Positions 23,301 to 35,407 are shown, numbered from the stretch's first letter. The stretch is 64,000 bases of DNA from Darksidea phi (GCA_030770425.1 JASJFT010000055.1:1-64000), one strand, 5' to 3'. Program-made: numbers and translations. The notes: a model not told the origin generated them from the sequence alone.

Positions 23301-23511
23301 GGCTCGTTGCAGCATCTCCTGGCGTCGAGGGCCGGTGCGAGGTCTGGCTTGCCGACAGGCGCTGCAGCGGCGGGCGTGTCGACGTCGGCGTGGTGTGCGG
23401 TGCGGCCGTGGCGGCGGCGGGTGAAGAGGCGGTGACGTTGACGTTGGCGTTGACGTTGGTAGGTTGAGCAGCCCTCGACGACTTTGGTGACGGCAGTGGT
23501 GCTCTATTCAT
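17331..23511 (-). CDS. Hybrid sensor histidine kinase (PAS-PAS-HisKA-HATPase-REC)
   Basis: Three exons, 23511-17812, 17761-17648 and 17600-17331, join in phase to 2,027 residues. The 50- and 47-nt introns both split the receiver domain. Residues 1 to about 970 are disordered and Ser/Pro/Thr-rich. Two PAS-type domains follow (about 980-1090 and 1115-1290). The HisKA box is SHEIRTPLNG with phospho-acceptor His1319. The ATPase domain has the N box VVGNAIKFTEKG (about 1435), DTGRG (about 1474) and GLGLAI. The C-terminal receiver has KVLLVEDN, the phospho-acceptor Asp1940 in CDLHMPNKDG, and the Lys in SYVTKPV. All residues needed for autophosphorylation and relay are present, so it should be active and feed the HPt/response-regulator phosphorelay. 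There is no membrane segment, so it is probably cytosolic. The signal sensed is unknown, and I do not assign it to a numbered fungal kinase group. Confidence 0.9.
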
Positions 23512-24600
23512 AGTTGCATCCCGCTATCCGCCTCCAACAGTCTGAGAGAGAAGAGGCCTGGAGTGATGGAGCGGAGGCCGGCCACGCAGGACGAACACAG
23601 GCGGTGACATTCGCGGAGGAGACAGTGCAAGTGTTGGCGTGAGGCTGGGGTGCAGATACGTTACGAACTCCACAATGACGTAACTCAGGGTAGCGTAGCG
23701 AAACGCCGCAGCTACCCAGTCCCCAGGCAACACAAAAATGTCTGAGGCTGTCGAGCGACGCCGTTGCACGCGCCGGGTGTCGGATATAGACAGACAGACT
23801 AGGGAGAGCCGCACAGGAGAGTTGGCAGCTGGTGCGGGCTAGCACCACACCGACGGGGCTTGCTGGCGCGGGCAAGGAGCCAGCTTGCGATTCAGAGTGA
23901 AGATGGACAGGCACCCGGACCCAACCGCCGGCAGCACTGCAGCAGTCGTTGCGCGAGGCGCGGGCAGGTTAACAGACGCGCATCGCTACTTGTACCGAGG
24001 GCTGATCGCGCGCTGCCGGTGAAGCTTTTGCGCCCGCCGTGCGTCCGACGTCATTGCCAAGCCTTTGCAGAAGCAGGGTCGAATGCCCGGGCTAGGCAGC
24101 CGCACCCTCTCCTACCCTCCTCAGCTTTAATATCAGAGACAACGCCCCAGCGCATATGAAATATTAGTGCGCAATCTGTACACCAATCCGTGTCAGCACT
24201 CGCATCCCCGCACGCGCCGATGCCCCTTCCCACGCAGTGGCTGAGACAGGATCCGTCGGCCGGACTCGACTGGGCGAACGCGCCACCATCCTGGTCGCCA
24301 AAATCCCCAGGGTCTACCCAAAACGGCATAGCCGCATCTTCGGGTCTTACCCCAAATCTCCGACGTTACTGCGAGCACCGTCTTGACTACCTCACTCTGG
24401 TCTAGTCAGGGTGCAAAACCACCTGTTTGTATTCGGGGAAGTAGTAATAGCATTCGTCCTATCTCACAAGCTCTATCTACAAGAGGCAGCTCGTGCTCTG
24501 CTGCCAATACAACTCATCCAGCGGTTTGCTCTACAAAGTAAACCACAGGAAAGGTGTCACCCCTACACTTCCTTTCTCACCCTTCTGCCATATCCAACTC
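23512..24600. other. Intergenic between histidine kinase and SYP1
   Basis: About 1.1 kb between the kinase start and the SYP1 stop, GC-rich in the half next to the kinase. No gene was found; it should hold the kinase promoter and 5' leader. Confidence 0.5.
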
Positions 24601-27574
24601 TTACACTCCCAAATACGTCCCGCTACTGAGACGCTTCACGCTGTTGACCGGCTTCCACGCCGGCGCTGGACTAGGCGGAGGCGCATTATCGTCTGCGTCG
24701 GCGAACGGATCTGCTTCTCCTTCTGGCTTTATCTCGGCCGGTGCGCTTTGGCTGACACTCAGTCCGCTTCCAACGCCGAGGGCTTGTGGCCCTGCGATTT
24801 CCCATCGTGCTTCGCTGTTGCCGGGCTTCGCTTCGCCCTCTGTGAGGAAACGTACCCGCATTGTCTGCCCAGGCTGGTCGCGGAAGAATGTCACGTCCCC
24901 CAGTCGCCAGTAGATGAGTCCCTTGTCTCGCGAGAAGGTGCCTGCAGGTTTCGATTGACATGAAGTCGCCTTTGACCCGGGCTCGAGACGTAGGATCAGA
25001 ACTAGGTTTTGAAGTGTCACACTCGTCGCATCCCCCAGGCTGAACTTTGGATTTAAAGAATAATTAAGCAAAACGGAGATTTGTGTAGGTTCCGGTTTCC
25101 ATATCGGCGAAAGAATTATGGGCGCAAACGATGCAAGATTGTCGCCCTCCAAATGGACTTGATAATGGAATGCCACCGAGGTCTTTGTGATCTTAGAGAG
25201 GTCCACAGTATAGTTGCCCGGGCTGTTGGGTACCTGCTCAATGAACGCAGGGTTTGGCGCTACTTTTTCCAAAACAGCAAAGTTCTCCAGTCTGATGTTC
25301 TCTGAACCAAACGAACCTGCCGAGAGGTCGATTGGGTTGTATGCGAGCGCGACCTGTCCGATTACCAGAGCCTTAGTGACGTTTCCTTGTTCGAACCAGG
25401 CGCTGACAGTCTCCATCAGGGACGAGTTGAGGCCTGGCTGGTGCATATCTGGATGTTTCATCGTGGTGCTAACGGAACTGCTAAGTGACCTCCCGGAGCG
25501 GATGGATTGCGTGTCTGATGCAGGGTGGTCATCGGACATCAAAGACCTGTGGGGTAGTTTGAAGGCTGGAGAAACCGGTTGTGGTGGAAGAGCAGGAGCG
25601 GGAAACCCCGCAGAGCCGGAACCGGAGCCAGCGGATGGAAGAGGAGGTATCTCTCCTATGCTTGTGAGTTCAGGTGTTGCAGGATTTGGTACAAAAATTG
25701 TGTTGCGGACGTCCCGCCTTCCTCGTAAGGTGCCAGATCGTCTCGGTGGTGCAGCTTGCTGTAGAATGTTAGATGTGATGGGCAGACGCTAGATCGACAC
25801 ATACTGCGCGCAAAGTGTTGGCCATGTCTGCCATGGCTGCATTGGGATCGCCGTCCTCTTCCTGAATAGGCGCATTCTTAATGTCTAGTTTGAACTGAGG
25901 TGCGGGGTTGATATCAACAGGCGCGCTGTATCGATTAGTATCGAATATTAAAAGAACTTGTTGGTGTCGCTTACAGTCCCGCTTCTCGCTCGGCTTCGGT
26001 GATTGCATCGCTGGCTGAAGGAGGCACCGTAAACCCCTCGGAGTCTTTCAGAGGCTATACATGCAAGTCAGCTCAGTCTTCCGTTTCATAGATTTGGGCA
26101 TTTACCTCCACTTGCGGTTCGGACGATGGAGGGTGGGGCAACGGTTCCTTGAGTTCAGGGATAGGTTCCTGCATCGTCCCGTTCACGGCACTTGAGCTGG
26201 GCCCGGCGTCAATGAGTGGCTCGGGGGTCGTGCCGTTCGGTCTGTCACTGCTCGACTGACGCGTCTGCTTTGGTGAGCCGGACACATCGGAGGCGCGCGG
26301 CGTCGATGAGATCCTCTTCAGAGGTGAGGCGGGACGAGGCGAAGAGGACCCAGTAGTGTCGCGCTCCTTCGATTTTCCTTTGCCAAAACCACTAAAGGCT
26401 GAAGTCAGATTGGACGATGATTTTCTTTCGGGCGATAGTGCCCGGCCATATGGATGCACGCTATGTCTGCGGCGACTTAACACCGTTCCAAACCGCTTCA
26501 GGGGGTTCGAGCTATGCTTTGGCTCCGGCGCTGTTCAGGTCAGCTAATGTTACAGGCGGAAAGTGCTTCCATACCTAAGCCGCTCCTCTGGCTCTTCTGG
26601 CTCCTATTGTCGTCAGTTGAGGGGGGCGGAGGTATCGGTGGCGGTGCCAGGACTCTTGATGGTGTAGCCGTGTTGCTAGCCTTGCGATTGGGCTGCGGCT
26701 TCTCGCTACGCATTCGCAACGACCAAGTCTGTATCTCGTCGGCGGTCTCGATGTTGAGCAGTACGTTCAAGGTCTCCTCGGCGCTGATCCGATTGCGCTC
26801 CACCTGGTCCACTTCGTGCGTCTGGAATTGCGTGAGGGCATCGCGGAGGTGGTTGAGCCGGCTCTCATCAACAGCCTGCAGCTTTTCGAAGACGTACGGG
26901 GCCTGTGACTCCCACTGTATTGTCGCGTTCTCGACATCAGCGACGGCACTTGCCACGGAGGAAGCCTTCGCCTTTGCGCCCTTGTCCCTCAGCTTCTCTG
27001 CCTTCTTCTTGGCGGTATCGATATCATGAGCCATTGCGGCCAAATTGCCGGAGATGGTGGTCATGGCCTGCACCTCGCGGTTTGTCGCGACGAACTCTCG
27101 AAGGGGACGCTCGACATCTGTCTCGATGTTTTGGGCGAGCTTGTGGTGCGACTCGGCGGCTGCTTCTGTTGCGCTGACGATCTTCTGCCATGGCGTCGAG
27201 AAGACACTGCTCCAGTCAGCAATGCCGTCTCACCTGCATCCAATGCGCAGAGACATACCCCAGATCGGACGACTCGTCAGGCGGGTGCTTGTTTGCGAGT
27301 TTCCGTAGACCTTGCACGTAGGCCTCTTCTACGCGGCGCCGTTCCTACAGCGTGTGAGCTCCCGAAGTGGCCGCCAGAAAAGTGCAACCCACCTGCAGCC
27401 AGTCGGCAATGTGGGAATTGAGGTGGCTGACATGCTTCATGCGGTCGTTGAGAACATCGACGGCTTGCGCGGGCGGGAGTGCGTCCTATGTATAGACGGT
27501 AAGCAGGGACAACGAGGAAAGCGCGGTGCCCGTCGTACCAACATCGCGGGATATTCTTTGCGCTGCAGTTCCAT
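24601..27574 (-). CDS. SYP1: Syp1-like muniscin: F-BAR protein with mu-homology domain
   Basis: Early endocytic adaptor acting at the plasma membrane, binding bent membrane through F-BAR and cargo through the mu-homology domain. Eight exons (27574-27539, 27485-27393, 27344-27259, 27206-26575, 26530-26106, 26054-25975, 25925-25805, 25758-24601) join in phase to 876 residues. All seven introns are 44-53 nt. The N-terminus MELQRKEYPAML, then DWLQERRRVEEAYVQGLRKL (split by an intron), is the Syp1 F-BAR start; the helical F-BAR part runs to about 265. A proline-rich, disordered middle contains PLKRFGTVLSRRR and HPYGRALSP, conserved in Syp1. The C-terminal third (about 600-876) is the mu-homology domain, starting METVSAWFEQGNVTKALVIG. 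The gene is divergent from the CDK-like kinase at 28256. Confidence 0.9.
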
Positions 27575-28255
27575 GGCGATTGCGGAGAGCGGGAGGGCCG
27601 CCACGAGGATGCGACTCAGCGCCTTTTCATAGAATTGGCCTTGTGTGAGCTGCTCGGGGGTGCTGCGGAGCTGTCACGTCTTCGCACTGCGTTGGCAGGC
27701 CCAGGCTCGAGTGGGTCTGGTCCGCGTAGGGCTCTGGAGCGGAGCTGCGGTCGCGCGCGGGATTGGCGTCGAGAATATTGCTCGCGATGGGCGTTGGGAC
27801 GAAGTGAACGGGGGTGCGCCGTTGGGTTGCGCTCCGGCGAGTGCCTCCCGGAGTGACGGCAGTGCTCTGTGTGAGCTGGTGGGCGCAGGGATGGGCAAGC
27901 TCCATCTGCTGCTGGCCGAGGCGTTCGCTGAGCACTGAGCACTGAGGCTCGGCGTCCTTGTGTCCGATTCCATCCCAGCCCATCACCCCCCGTCTCACGG
28001 TAGCCACGCGTCTGATCCGGCGATGGCTTCTGCAGACTGGCGACCGGGGCTGCCTTTCGCAGCGCGACTGACAGCTGTCACGAAAATGCAGGTAACATCT
28101 TTGCACAGTTGTTGGCGGGAACTTTGTAAGAGCATCTTCTTATAGAACACCTCCCAGTCAGGCACTACGTCTCCAGCCTGCCATATCTCGGCTCATTCCT
28201 ATCGTTCCTAGCGAAAGCTCCCGGGTTGCTCGAGTAGTACAAACGCGTCTAACCA
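27575..28255. promoter_or_regulatory. Divergent promoter region, SYP1 and CDK-like kinase
   Basis: 681 bp between the two start codons on opposite strands. Frames in it are GC-driven and overlapping on both strands. It must carry both promoters; no specific binding site is claimed. Confidence 0.5.
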
Positions 28256-29616
28256 ATGGCCGCTAGTTGTAGCACCTCTCTAACCACGTCACAGAACATC
28301 CGCTTGCCAAAGCTCTGACCCGGCCATATCAGCAAGTGACGCTCGCTGGGAAGCCACTGTTCTTGAAACAAGAATCTACGATGAAGCACAATCCGCTGTA
28401 TGGAACTTGGTATGCGAGAAATACACACCCAACTGACTCCAGCTTAGGAAGAGTACAACCGCCTCTGCGAGGAGAAAATAGCAGGCTTCAAAGCACCCGC
28501 TCTCGACTTTCCCACGGCCGAAGTAGCGCTCCCTCATATTCCGTGAGATGCCAGGGCTGACCTACCAAGGACGAGGATCCAGTCCCAACTCCGACCGGCA
28601 TCGATATTGGCAAATACAAGAATGCCATCTACTACCGTGAAGGGCTCTTCTCGGCCATCTACAAAGCCGCTACTCCTCAAGGTGCGAATCACTTCCCCGG
28701 GGTCACCAAGCAAGTAGTAGCTCTCAAGGTCACCACGCCATCAACGATGGAGCCGCCCCACGACTCCAGGCGCGAAGCTCGAATCCTAGCTCTATCAGCA
28801 TCGCAACATGTGATACCACTCCTCGAGACCTTTCGTGAGGCCGGAAGCCACTTCGTGCTCGTCTTTCCCTTCATGCCCCATGACTTCGACCGCCTGCTCC
28901 AAGACGGCAGGTTGTCGAAACGCCAAATCAGAAATGCTCTCAAAGATCTGTTTTCGGCACTAACCTTTATCCACGCCCGCGGCGTCATTCACAGAGATAT
29001 CAAGCCTTCTAACATTTTGGTCAAGTCGCTTGATGGGCCGGCATATCTTGCTGATTTTGGAATCTCCTGGGCAGCCGACATCCCTGGCTGTGAGCCTGGC
29101 GACGAGAAAATCACGGACGTCGGTACGACCTGCTACAGACCGCCTGAGCTGTTATTTGGTAATAAAGGATACGGATGCGCCCTCGATCTCTGGGCGGCTG
29201 GCTGTACGGTTGCAGAAGCTTTGGTGCCCACTAGCCCGACACTGTTCGACTCTGGGGAGCTTGGCAGCGATCTTGCGCTTATACAGAGCATATTTAGCAA
29301 GCTGGGTACTCCAAATCTGACAGTATGGCCTGTAAGTGGACGACAACGGCCGCGTTGACTTACCCAAGTGCTAACATGATCCTAGGAAGCCGCAAACCTC
29401 CCAGACTGGGGCAAAGTGCAGTTTCACGAGTATCCTCCGCAGCCTTGGTCAACTTTGCTACCAGACATCTCTGATACGGAGCGGAACCTGGTGAGCAAAC
29501 TGGTGCAGTACGAGAGCGGAGCGAGGATTAGCGCAGCTCAGGTGAGACGAAACGATATATGCAACGTGTAAAAGCTAACCCACTAGGCCCTGCAACATGC
29601 ATACTTCACTGGATGA
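28256..29616 (+). CDS. CDK-like protein kinase (Csk1/CAK-type)
   Basis: Six exons are proposed: 28256-28265, 28333-28409, 28448-28522, 28570-29331, 29386-29541 and 29587-29616, giving 369 residues. All but the first join have standard signals; the first donor (GTTGTA) is weak, so the N-terminal ten bases are tentative. One intron is only 38 nt. The kinase domain begins REGLFSAIYKA (atypical glycine loop), with VVALKV (ATP-binding Lys), VIHRDIKPSNILV, DFGISW, TTCYRPPELLFG and LDLWAAGC, so the catalytic residues are complete. The LLFG and WAAGC motifs point to the CMGC/CDK group. No PSTAIRE-like helix is seen; the equivalent region is DSRREARILALS. This fits monomeric Csk1-type kinases that activate other CDKs. 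The exact orthology is an inference. Confidence 0.8.
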
Positions 29617-30080
29617 AAGCAGCAGCGTCTAGCGAATGGTTAAATCCTGCCCCGGCGACAATGCCCTCGTAGTAATACTACTTTGATATCGAGCTTCTGC
29701 AGCTATTATCATAAAGAACTAAATGAAAATAGAATGCTAGCTGAACTATGGCTGGTCGTGAAGTGTGTGGGGTGCATGTGGCTGATAACGCGCCCGCGCT
29801 TAGAGAAACTTTCCTATTCTGGATCAGCTCCGCGCTTAACTTGCAGGGCAGCCGACCGGGACACCCTTGAAACAACCACATCACCGGCAGTGAATAACAG
29901 ACCCCACGCCGCCTTTGTTGTGCCCTGTTGCGTGGCCTTGCGCCCCCAAATACTCCAAAACACCTGCATGTCGTACAAGCTTCGATAGCACCTGCCAGGC
30001 ACAGGCGGCGTTTTACCCACCCTCCCCGCTCGAGAACATCCCACCTCTGTCCTTCGCCGCTTACCGCCCACACAAACACA
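29617..30080. other. Intergenic, promoter of the Mo25/HymA gene
   Basis: 464 bp between genes on the same strand. Pyrimidine-rich just before 30081, as usual for fungal leaders. Nothing else seen. Confidence 0.5.
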
Positions 30081-31407
30081 ATGGCGTTTCTGTTTCGGAA
30101 CAAGCAAAAGAGTCACCCTGAGCTCGTAAAGTCTACCAAAGAGCTCACGCTGCGGCTGAGCGAGGACACGAAGCCGAATCCCAAGGTCCCTCTACTCTGG
30201 CTCCGCCATGTGCTGCATCGGCTGACGTCTGCTAGGTAGAGGAAGAGCTAGCCCGGGACCTCCAGCAGATGAAGATAAGGCTCCAGGGCACGCCTGGTAC
30301 CGTCCCGCTCCATTGCTATCCATCTGCATTCACTAGGTCTACAGAACACTCTCGCTAACCTCCGTATAGAAGTAGAAGTCAACCAGGAATCAGTATTTCA
30401 GCTTTTGAGCTTCCTCATACAGGAGGATCTGCTCTATCACCTCGCGAACAACATACACAAGCTCCCATTCGAATCGCGCAAGGATGCCCAAGTCATCTTC
30501 TCGACCGCATTCCGCTACAAGCCCGCCGGCGCTTCAGACCCCCAGGTGTTGCACCACATCATACAATACAGACCAGAAATCATAATATCGCTCTGCAAGG
30601 GTTACGATCGTAGGGAGAGCGCGATGCCTTGCGGAGGAGTGTTACGAGAGGCTCTCAAGTACGACACCATCGCCGCGCTCCTCCTATACGATGAACCGAC
30701 ACCTGATGGAAAAATTCGAGATCTGGCAGCCGTGAACCCGGATATACCATCTACCGGGGAGGGCGTATTCTGGAGATTCTTCGACTGGATAGACAAGGGT
30801 GCATTTGAAGTCAGCGCAGACGCTTTCAATACATTCAGGGTAGGCTGGTGATGGGACTGAGTGGGGTCTAGACTGACGAGTTTGGTTTTAGGACATCCTG
30901 ACCAAGCACAAGCAGCTGGTAGCTGCGTTCCTACAAACGAACTTTGAAATGTTCTTTGCCAAGTACAACTCGATGCTGATACAGTCGGAAAGCTACGTCA
31001 CGAAGCGGCAGTCGATCAAGTTGCTAGGCGAGATACTGCTTGATAGAGCAAACTACAACGTAATGACGCAATATGTGGATTCCGGCGACCATCTCAAAAT
31101 CATCATGAAGCTGCTGCGGGACGACAGGCGGATGATCAACTACGAGGGTTTCCATGTTTTTAAGGTGAGCTTTCTTCAACTCGTACGCTCCCTGAAGCTG
31201 ACGGTCCAGGTATTCGTCGCGAACCCCAACAAGTCGGTGGCGGTGCAGCGCATCCTGATCAGCAACCGCGAGAAGCTGCTACGATTTCTGCCGAGTTTCC
31301 TGGAGGACCGCACCGAGGACGAGCAGTTCATCGACGAGAAAAGCTTCCTAATACGGCAGATTGAGCAACTCCCGCCAGTGCCTGCTCCTCCGCCAGCAGC
31401 GACGTGA
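30081..31407 (+). CDS. hymA: Mo25/HymA-family scaffold protein
   Basis: Mo25 proteins are helical-repeat scaffolds that bind and activate GCK/STE20-type kinases; in fungi Hym1/HymA acts in the RAM/MOR morphogenesis network. Five exons, 30081-30185, 30236-30296, 30370-30839, 30892-31164 and 31210-31407, join in phase to 368 residues, the usual family length. Recognisable blocks are MAFLFRNKQK at the start, ELARDLQQMK, LPFESRKDAQVIF, CKGYDRRESA, REALKYD, GVFWRFFDWIDKG, NYVTKRQSIKLL-type (here SYVTKRQSIKLLGEILLDR), MKLLRDDRRMINYEGFHVFK and VFVANPNK. The intron 2 acceptor was placed at GTATAG after GCTAAC; an upstream CTAG would add 12 codons. Intron 4 (31165-31209) is 45 nt with no stop codon in frame. 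Next to it on the same strand is the transporter gene at 31973. Confidence 0.9.
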
Positions 31408-31972
31408 GAACTTTATGTCTTGGGTTTGAATTTCGTTATTTTGCATAGGAAGGAGCTAGTTTGGGGGTGGGTTTGATTAGCCATCAGCATTCAAAGCGCT
31501 GCAGGCGTTTGAGCATTGCGCAACTTGCGTCGTTTGACGAAGAGCCTGGCGAAGTGTTGTCTCTGGGATAGGGCATTTGCATAGCAAGGCAGTCGGCGAT
31601 GCTCGGGATCCCAAACCATATCATAAATGGGCGCAGTAGTAACAAGGAATTGTACACATGTGTGAATGCGTGCAGTTTGTGCTTGGCCGAATGGACAGCT
31701 TTCAAGGCACGCGACGGCGATTGGCGACGTTCCTAGCGTCAAACCCGAGCGGGCGGATGTGTTACAGGTTGACGGCCAAGAGTGATCCCGAGCACTGCAT
31801 CAGCAGAGACCGCGAACTGTGCACGCGGAGCTCTACCCAAGACCCAAGACTCCCGCAACGTCCTCCACCTGCCCCTGATGCGCACCCGATCGAGCGCGTC
31901 TCATCCGATCCACCTGCCAAGCCCGCTAACCCAATCACCTGGGCGTCACCGCCCGTCAACCCGCCCGACAGC
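31408..31972. other. Intergenic / 5' leader of the transporter gene
   Basis: The transporter frame stays open upstream of 31973 to about 31658, so a longer N-terminus is possible. That part is Pro/Ser-rich with no motif, so 31973 was preferred. No other feature seen. Confidence 0.45.
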
Positions 31973-33918
31973 ATGACAGCCGACTCGGTGGTTCGCTGGC
32001 TCGAGGAAACCGCTTCAAAACCGCCAGCTGCCCCCGACTCGCTGCATCCCGCTGATGCCTTTCCCCTCGCCACCCTCTCCAACCCTCCCTCGTCAACCAA
32101 CTCCCACATTGACGGCGACGGCGACGACGGCAACGGCCCGCACGTCCCTCGCGTCAATATAGCGTCTCTGGTCCATCCTCCGAACATTATGGGAGACCAG
32201 CCCACCGCGAACAACGCCCGCAGACGCTCGTCCTCTCTCGCTGGTGCCTCCGGTACAGGGCCGTCACGGACAGACTCGAAGAAGCAGAGGAGACGGCGGT
32301 CTAACCATATCCTCGAGGAAGGGGAGGACAGATCGTCAGACAGCGAGCGCTCGGACGATTCGGGGAAGACTGAGAGCGACGACCTCGAGCTCGACGATAT
32401 GAGCGGGGATGGGCTTGAAGATGACGAGGAGACGGGGCTGACGGGGAGGGATCGGCGGAGAAGGAGACGAAGAAAGAGGAGAAACACGTTGCTTGACCAA
32501 CGTATCGTGCCCGAGGTCAAGTTGACGAGAGAGGAGGAGAAGCTGGCGGACCAGAACATGTTACATTCGATGCTCATAAACGCCGTGCTAATTGGATTAT
32601 GGTAAAGGCTATTGGAGAGGTTCAGTTTCATTAGTGCTAACACGCCCAGGTACTTCTTTTCCATCTCAATATCAGTATACAACAAGTGGATGTTCAAACT
32701 GGAGAAGGACGACGGTGAGACGACGAACATCTTTCCCTTTCCACTTTTCACGACTTGTCTGCATATGGTGGTCCAGTTTTCGTTAGCGTCATTAGTTCTG
32801 TTCATGATACCCTCCTTTCGACCGCGACACGATTCTCTCAACCCCCGCGCTCCGGGGGTACGTGTAGAGCCGGTAGACCCGAAGAAGCCGCTCATGACGA
32901 GGTGGTTTTACTTCAGCCGCATAGGGCCCTGCGGTGTGGCTACGGGTATGGACATTGGGCTGGGGAATACTAGCTTGAAGTTCATCTCTTTGACCTTTTT
33001 TAGTGAGTCTACCAAGCCGTCCACGTCAACAAGTAGAGTATACTAACTCAATGGACAGCCATGTGTAAGTCATCGGCCCTTGGCTTTGTACTGCTCTTTG
33101 CGTTTCTTTTCCGTCTGGAGCAGCCTTCGTGGAGGCTCGTTGTCATCATCGCAATCATGACTGTCGGTGTGGTCATGATGGTCGCCGGCGAAACCGCCTT
33201 CCACGCCCTCGGTTTCATCCTCGTCATGTCATCGGCCTGCTCCTCGGGCTTCCGTTGGTCCCTCACTCAAATACTTCTTCTCCGCAACCCGGCCACGGCG
33301 AACCCCTTCTCCTCCATCTTCTTCCTCGCGCCCGTCATGTTCATCAGCCTGTTCGTCCTCGCGATTCCCGTCGAAGGATTCTCCGCTCTTGGCGAAGGCC
33401 TTTCCACACTCTTCGAAAACAAAGGTACATTTCTTGGGATCGGCATCCTCTTGTTTCCGGGCGTGTTAGCGTTTTTGATGACGGCGTCCGAGTTTGCTCT
33501 GTTGAAGCGAACGAGCGTCGTCACACTGAGCATCTGCGGTATCTTCAAGGAAGTCGTCACTATCACAACAGCGAACCTAGTGTTCCACGACCCGCTTACG
33601 CCAATCAATCTTACAGGATTGCTGGTCACGATATGCAGTATTGCTGCGTACAACTACATGAAGATTCAGAAGATGCGAAGTGAGATGCGGATGAATGCGC
33701 ACCTAGCGGCACAGGAGGAGTATGCACCAGTTAGCACTCGCGATCCAGATCACGATAGACACAGAGGTGGAAGCACGCAGGCTACAGGAGCTAACACGGC
33801 CAGCTTCATGCGAAACAGTCTGAGTCTAGCACCTGGTGGGGCGACGGTGGAAAGGCCTGCGAACGACAGCTCGTCTTCAAGAGCATCGCCGGTGAAGAGA
33901 CCAGAAGATCTGGAGTAA
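31973..33918 (+). CDS. Nucleotide-sugar/triose-phosphate-type transporter (SLC35C2-like)
   Basis: Membrane transporter of the drug/metabolite superfamily, TPT group, probably in Golgi or ER membranes exchanging a nucleotide sugar or phosphate ester; substrate not inferable. Three exons, 31973-32601, 32650-33002 and 33059-33918, join in phase to 613 residues, with introns of 48 and 56 nt. Residues 1-205 are hydrophilic: a Pro/Ser region, a basic RRRRS patch, an acidic stretch and another Arg run. The membrane core starts FSISISVYNKWMF and holds about ten hydrophobic segments. Family motifs are TGMDIGLGNTSLKFISLTF, TMCKSSAL, FRWSLTQILL and LTLSICGIFKEVVTI (here VVTLSICGIFKEVVTI). The C-terminal 80 residues are again hydrophilic. 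The long charged N-terminus is typical of fungal homologues of this subgroup. Confidence 0.88.
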
Positions 33919-34466
33919 GAGAGTAGCAATGTTATATATACACGGGACACTAGCGGTTCTCTTTTGTTTGGATAATGGACACGTATGCAGCTTTGCTGTC
34001 TCCTATTGTATGATTTGTTTGGCAGTGGGAAGCATTCACAGAGCATGTTGCTGCATTTAGGGCGTTTTTGGGGTATACCTCAGGCGGATGCGCAGGGCTG
34101 TTATCGTTTGTTAGACTATGCATTAGAGATAGAACCGTAGCGGACGATATTGTCTGTCGTCCATTTGTAACCCCGTTATTTTGACCGCTTGAATTATTCA
34201 AGCCAATCTTGGGGAACGAGTACAATTAGCAGTGCTTGTCTCGTACAAGCGTCGTATCCCTACAGTGTCCATGCACGATTATTCTACCTCATCGTTGATT
34301 GGCTGACTACTGCATGTCGTCATTCATCCTCGGCGCCCGAGCTGAAGTGAGCTGCGGGTACATTACCAAGCGAACCTCATCCTAAGCACTCAACAACCCC
34401 GCAATCGTTCTTGCGACCTCTCGTACCACAGCAGCTTCCCCACCGAACCGATATTTTGAGGACATT
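33919..34466. other. Intergenic
   Basis: 3' flank of the transporter gene and promoter of the b561 gene, 548 bp. No gene or repeat seen. Confidence 0.5.
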
Positions 34467-35407
34467 ATGGCGTCTGCGACCGGCATTCCTGAACGTATAA
34501 ATGGAGCGAGTGAGCAGGAGCCACTGCTCGGACAACGAGGGGATGCTAGTCAGATGGAGGGACAGCCGTTGTGGATGAATCTTTGGCTGGGTATGTGTTT
34601 TGCGTTGTTAAAAGAATGGCTATGGGAGCCGAGGGAAACTTTGCTGACGCTGGATTAGGCACAGCACCGCTGGCCCAGGCTGGGATCTGGATTGTAAGCT
34701 CTACCTACTGAGGGGAAGGGTTGGGCGGAAGAATGGGATACTGATTGTTGCGTACAGCTCGCAGGCATAATCTGGGGAGCTATCTTTTCCCATGATCTTA
34801 TATTCTTTTCTGCGCATCCGGTAAGCTGCCTACGTAAGACCAACCTTCCCGGAGTCAGCTAACAAGCCAACAGCTATTGAACTCTACGGGTCTCCTCCTA
34901 GCTACGCAAGCAGCCCTCATCCTCCAACCAACCCACACCCCGGGCCAAAAACGTGCTGGCACAACCGTCCACTTCCTCCTCCACCTCGTCGGCCTTAGCT
35001 CGCTCCTCGCCGGCCTCATAATCATCGAAATCAACAAGCGCGGCCCCAACCACCCACACTTCGCCTCCCCACATGCCATTCTCGGCCTCACCTTCTATCT
35101 CTCCATCCTGCTCCAAGCCGTCGTCGGCTTCACGCAATACTATACCCCCGCGTTGTATGGGGGCGTGGAGAATGCCAAAAGCGTTTGGAAATATCATAGG
35201 GCGAGCGGGTATGTTGTTTTGGTTTTGGGTCTCGCCACGGTTTGTGCGAGTTCTTGGACGACGTATAATTTGTTTGTGTTGCATATTCAGCACTGGGCCG
35301 TTATTTTAGTCAGTGTTTTGACGCTGGCGGGTGTGGTGCCGAGGATCAAGTTGCAAAAATTTGGGTTCAAGAAGGAGCAGGAGGGACGGGAGAGGTTGGG
35401 GTCTTGA
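34467..35407 (+). CDS. Cytochrome b561-domain membrane protein
   Basis: Transmembrane electron carrier that moves electrons from ascorbate or a similar donor across a membrane. Four exons, 34467-34590, 34659-34693, 34758-34820 and 34874-35407, join in phase to 251 residues. Introns of 68, 64 and 53 nt fall in the first third, one of the exons being only 35 nt. After a hydrophilic 40-residue N-terminus come about six membrane segments. Candidate heme-ligand histidines are in SHDLIFFSAHP, VHFLLHLVG, HPHFASPHAILG and WKYHRASGY, the pattern of the b561 family (CYB561D2-like, six-helix). A Lys/Glu-rich tail follows. There is no attached DOMON or reductase domain. Confidence 0.85.

Noticed and set aside
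31658..31972. Upstream extension of the transporter reading frame
   Set aside because: Open by composition; the ATG at 31973 precedes a more ordinary N-terminus, although a longer form cannot be excluded.
31762..32895. 377-codon minus-strand frame
   Set aside because: Antisense of the transporter N-terminus; Ser-rich composition follows from the Arg/Asp/Glu codons on the real strand.
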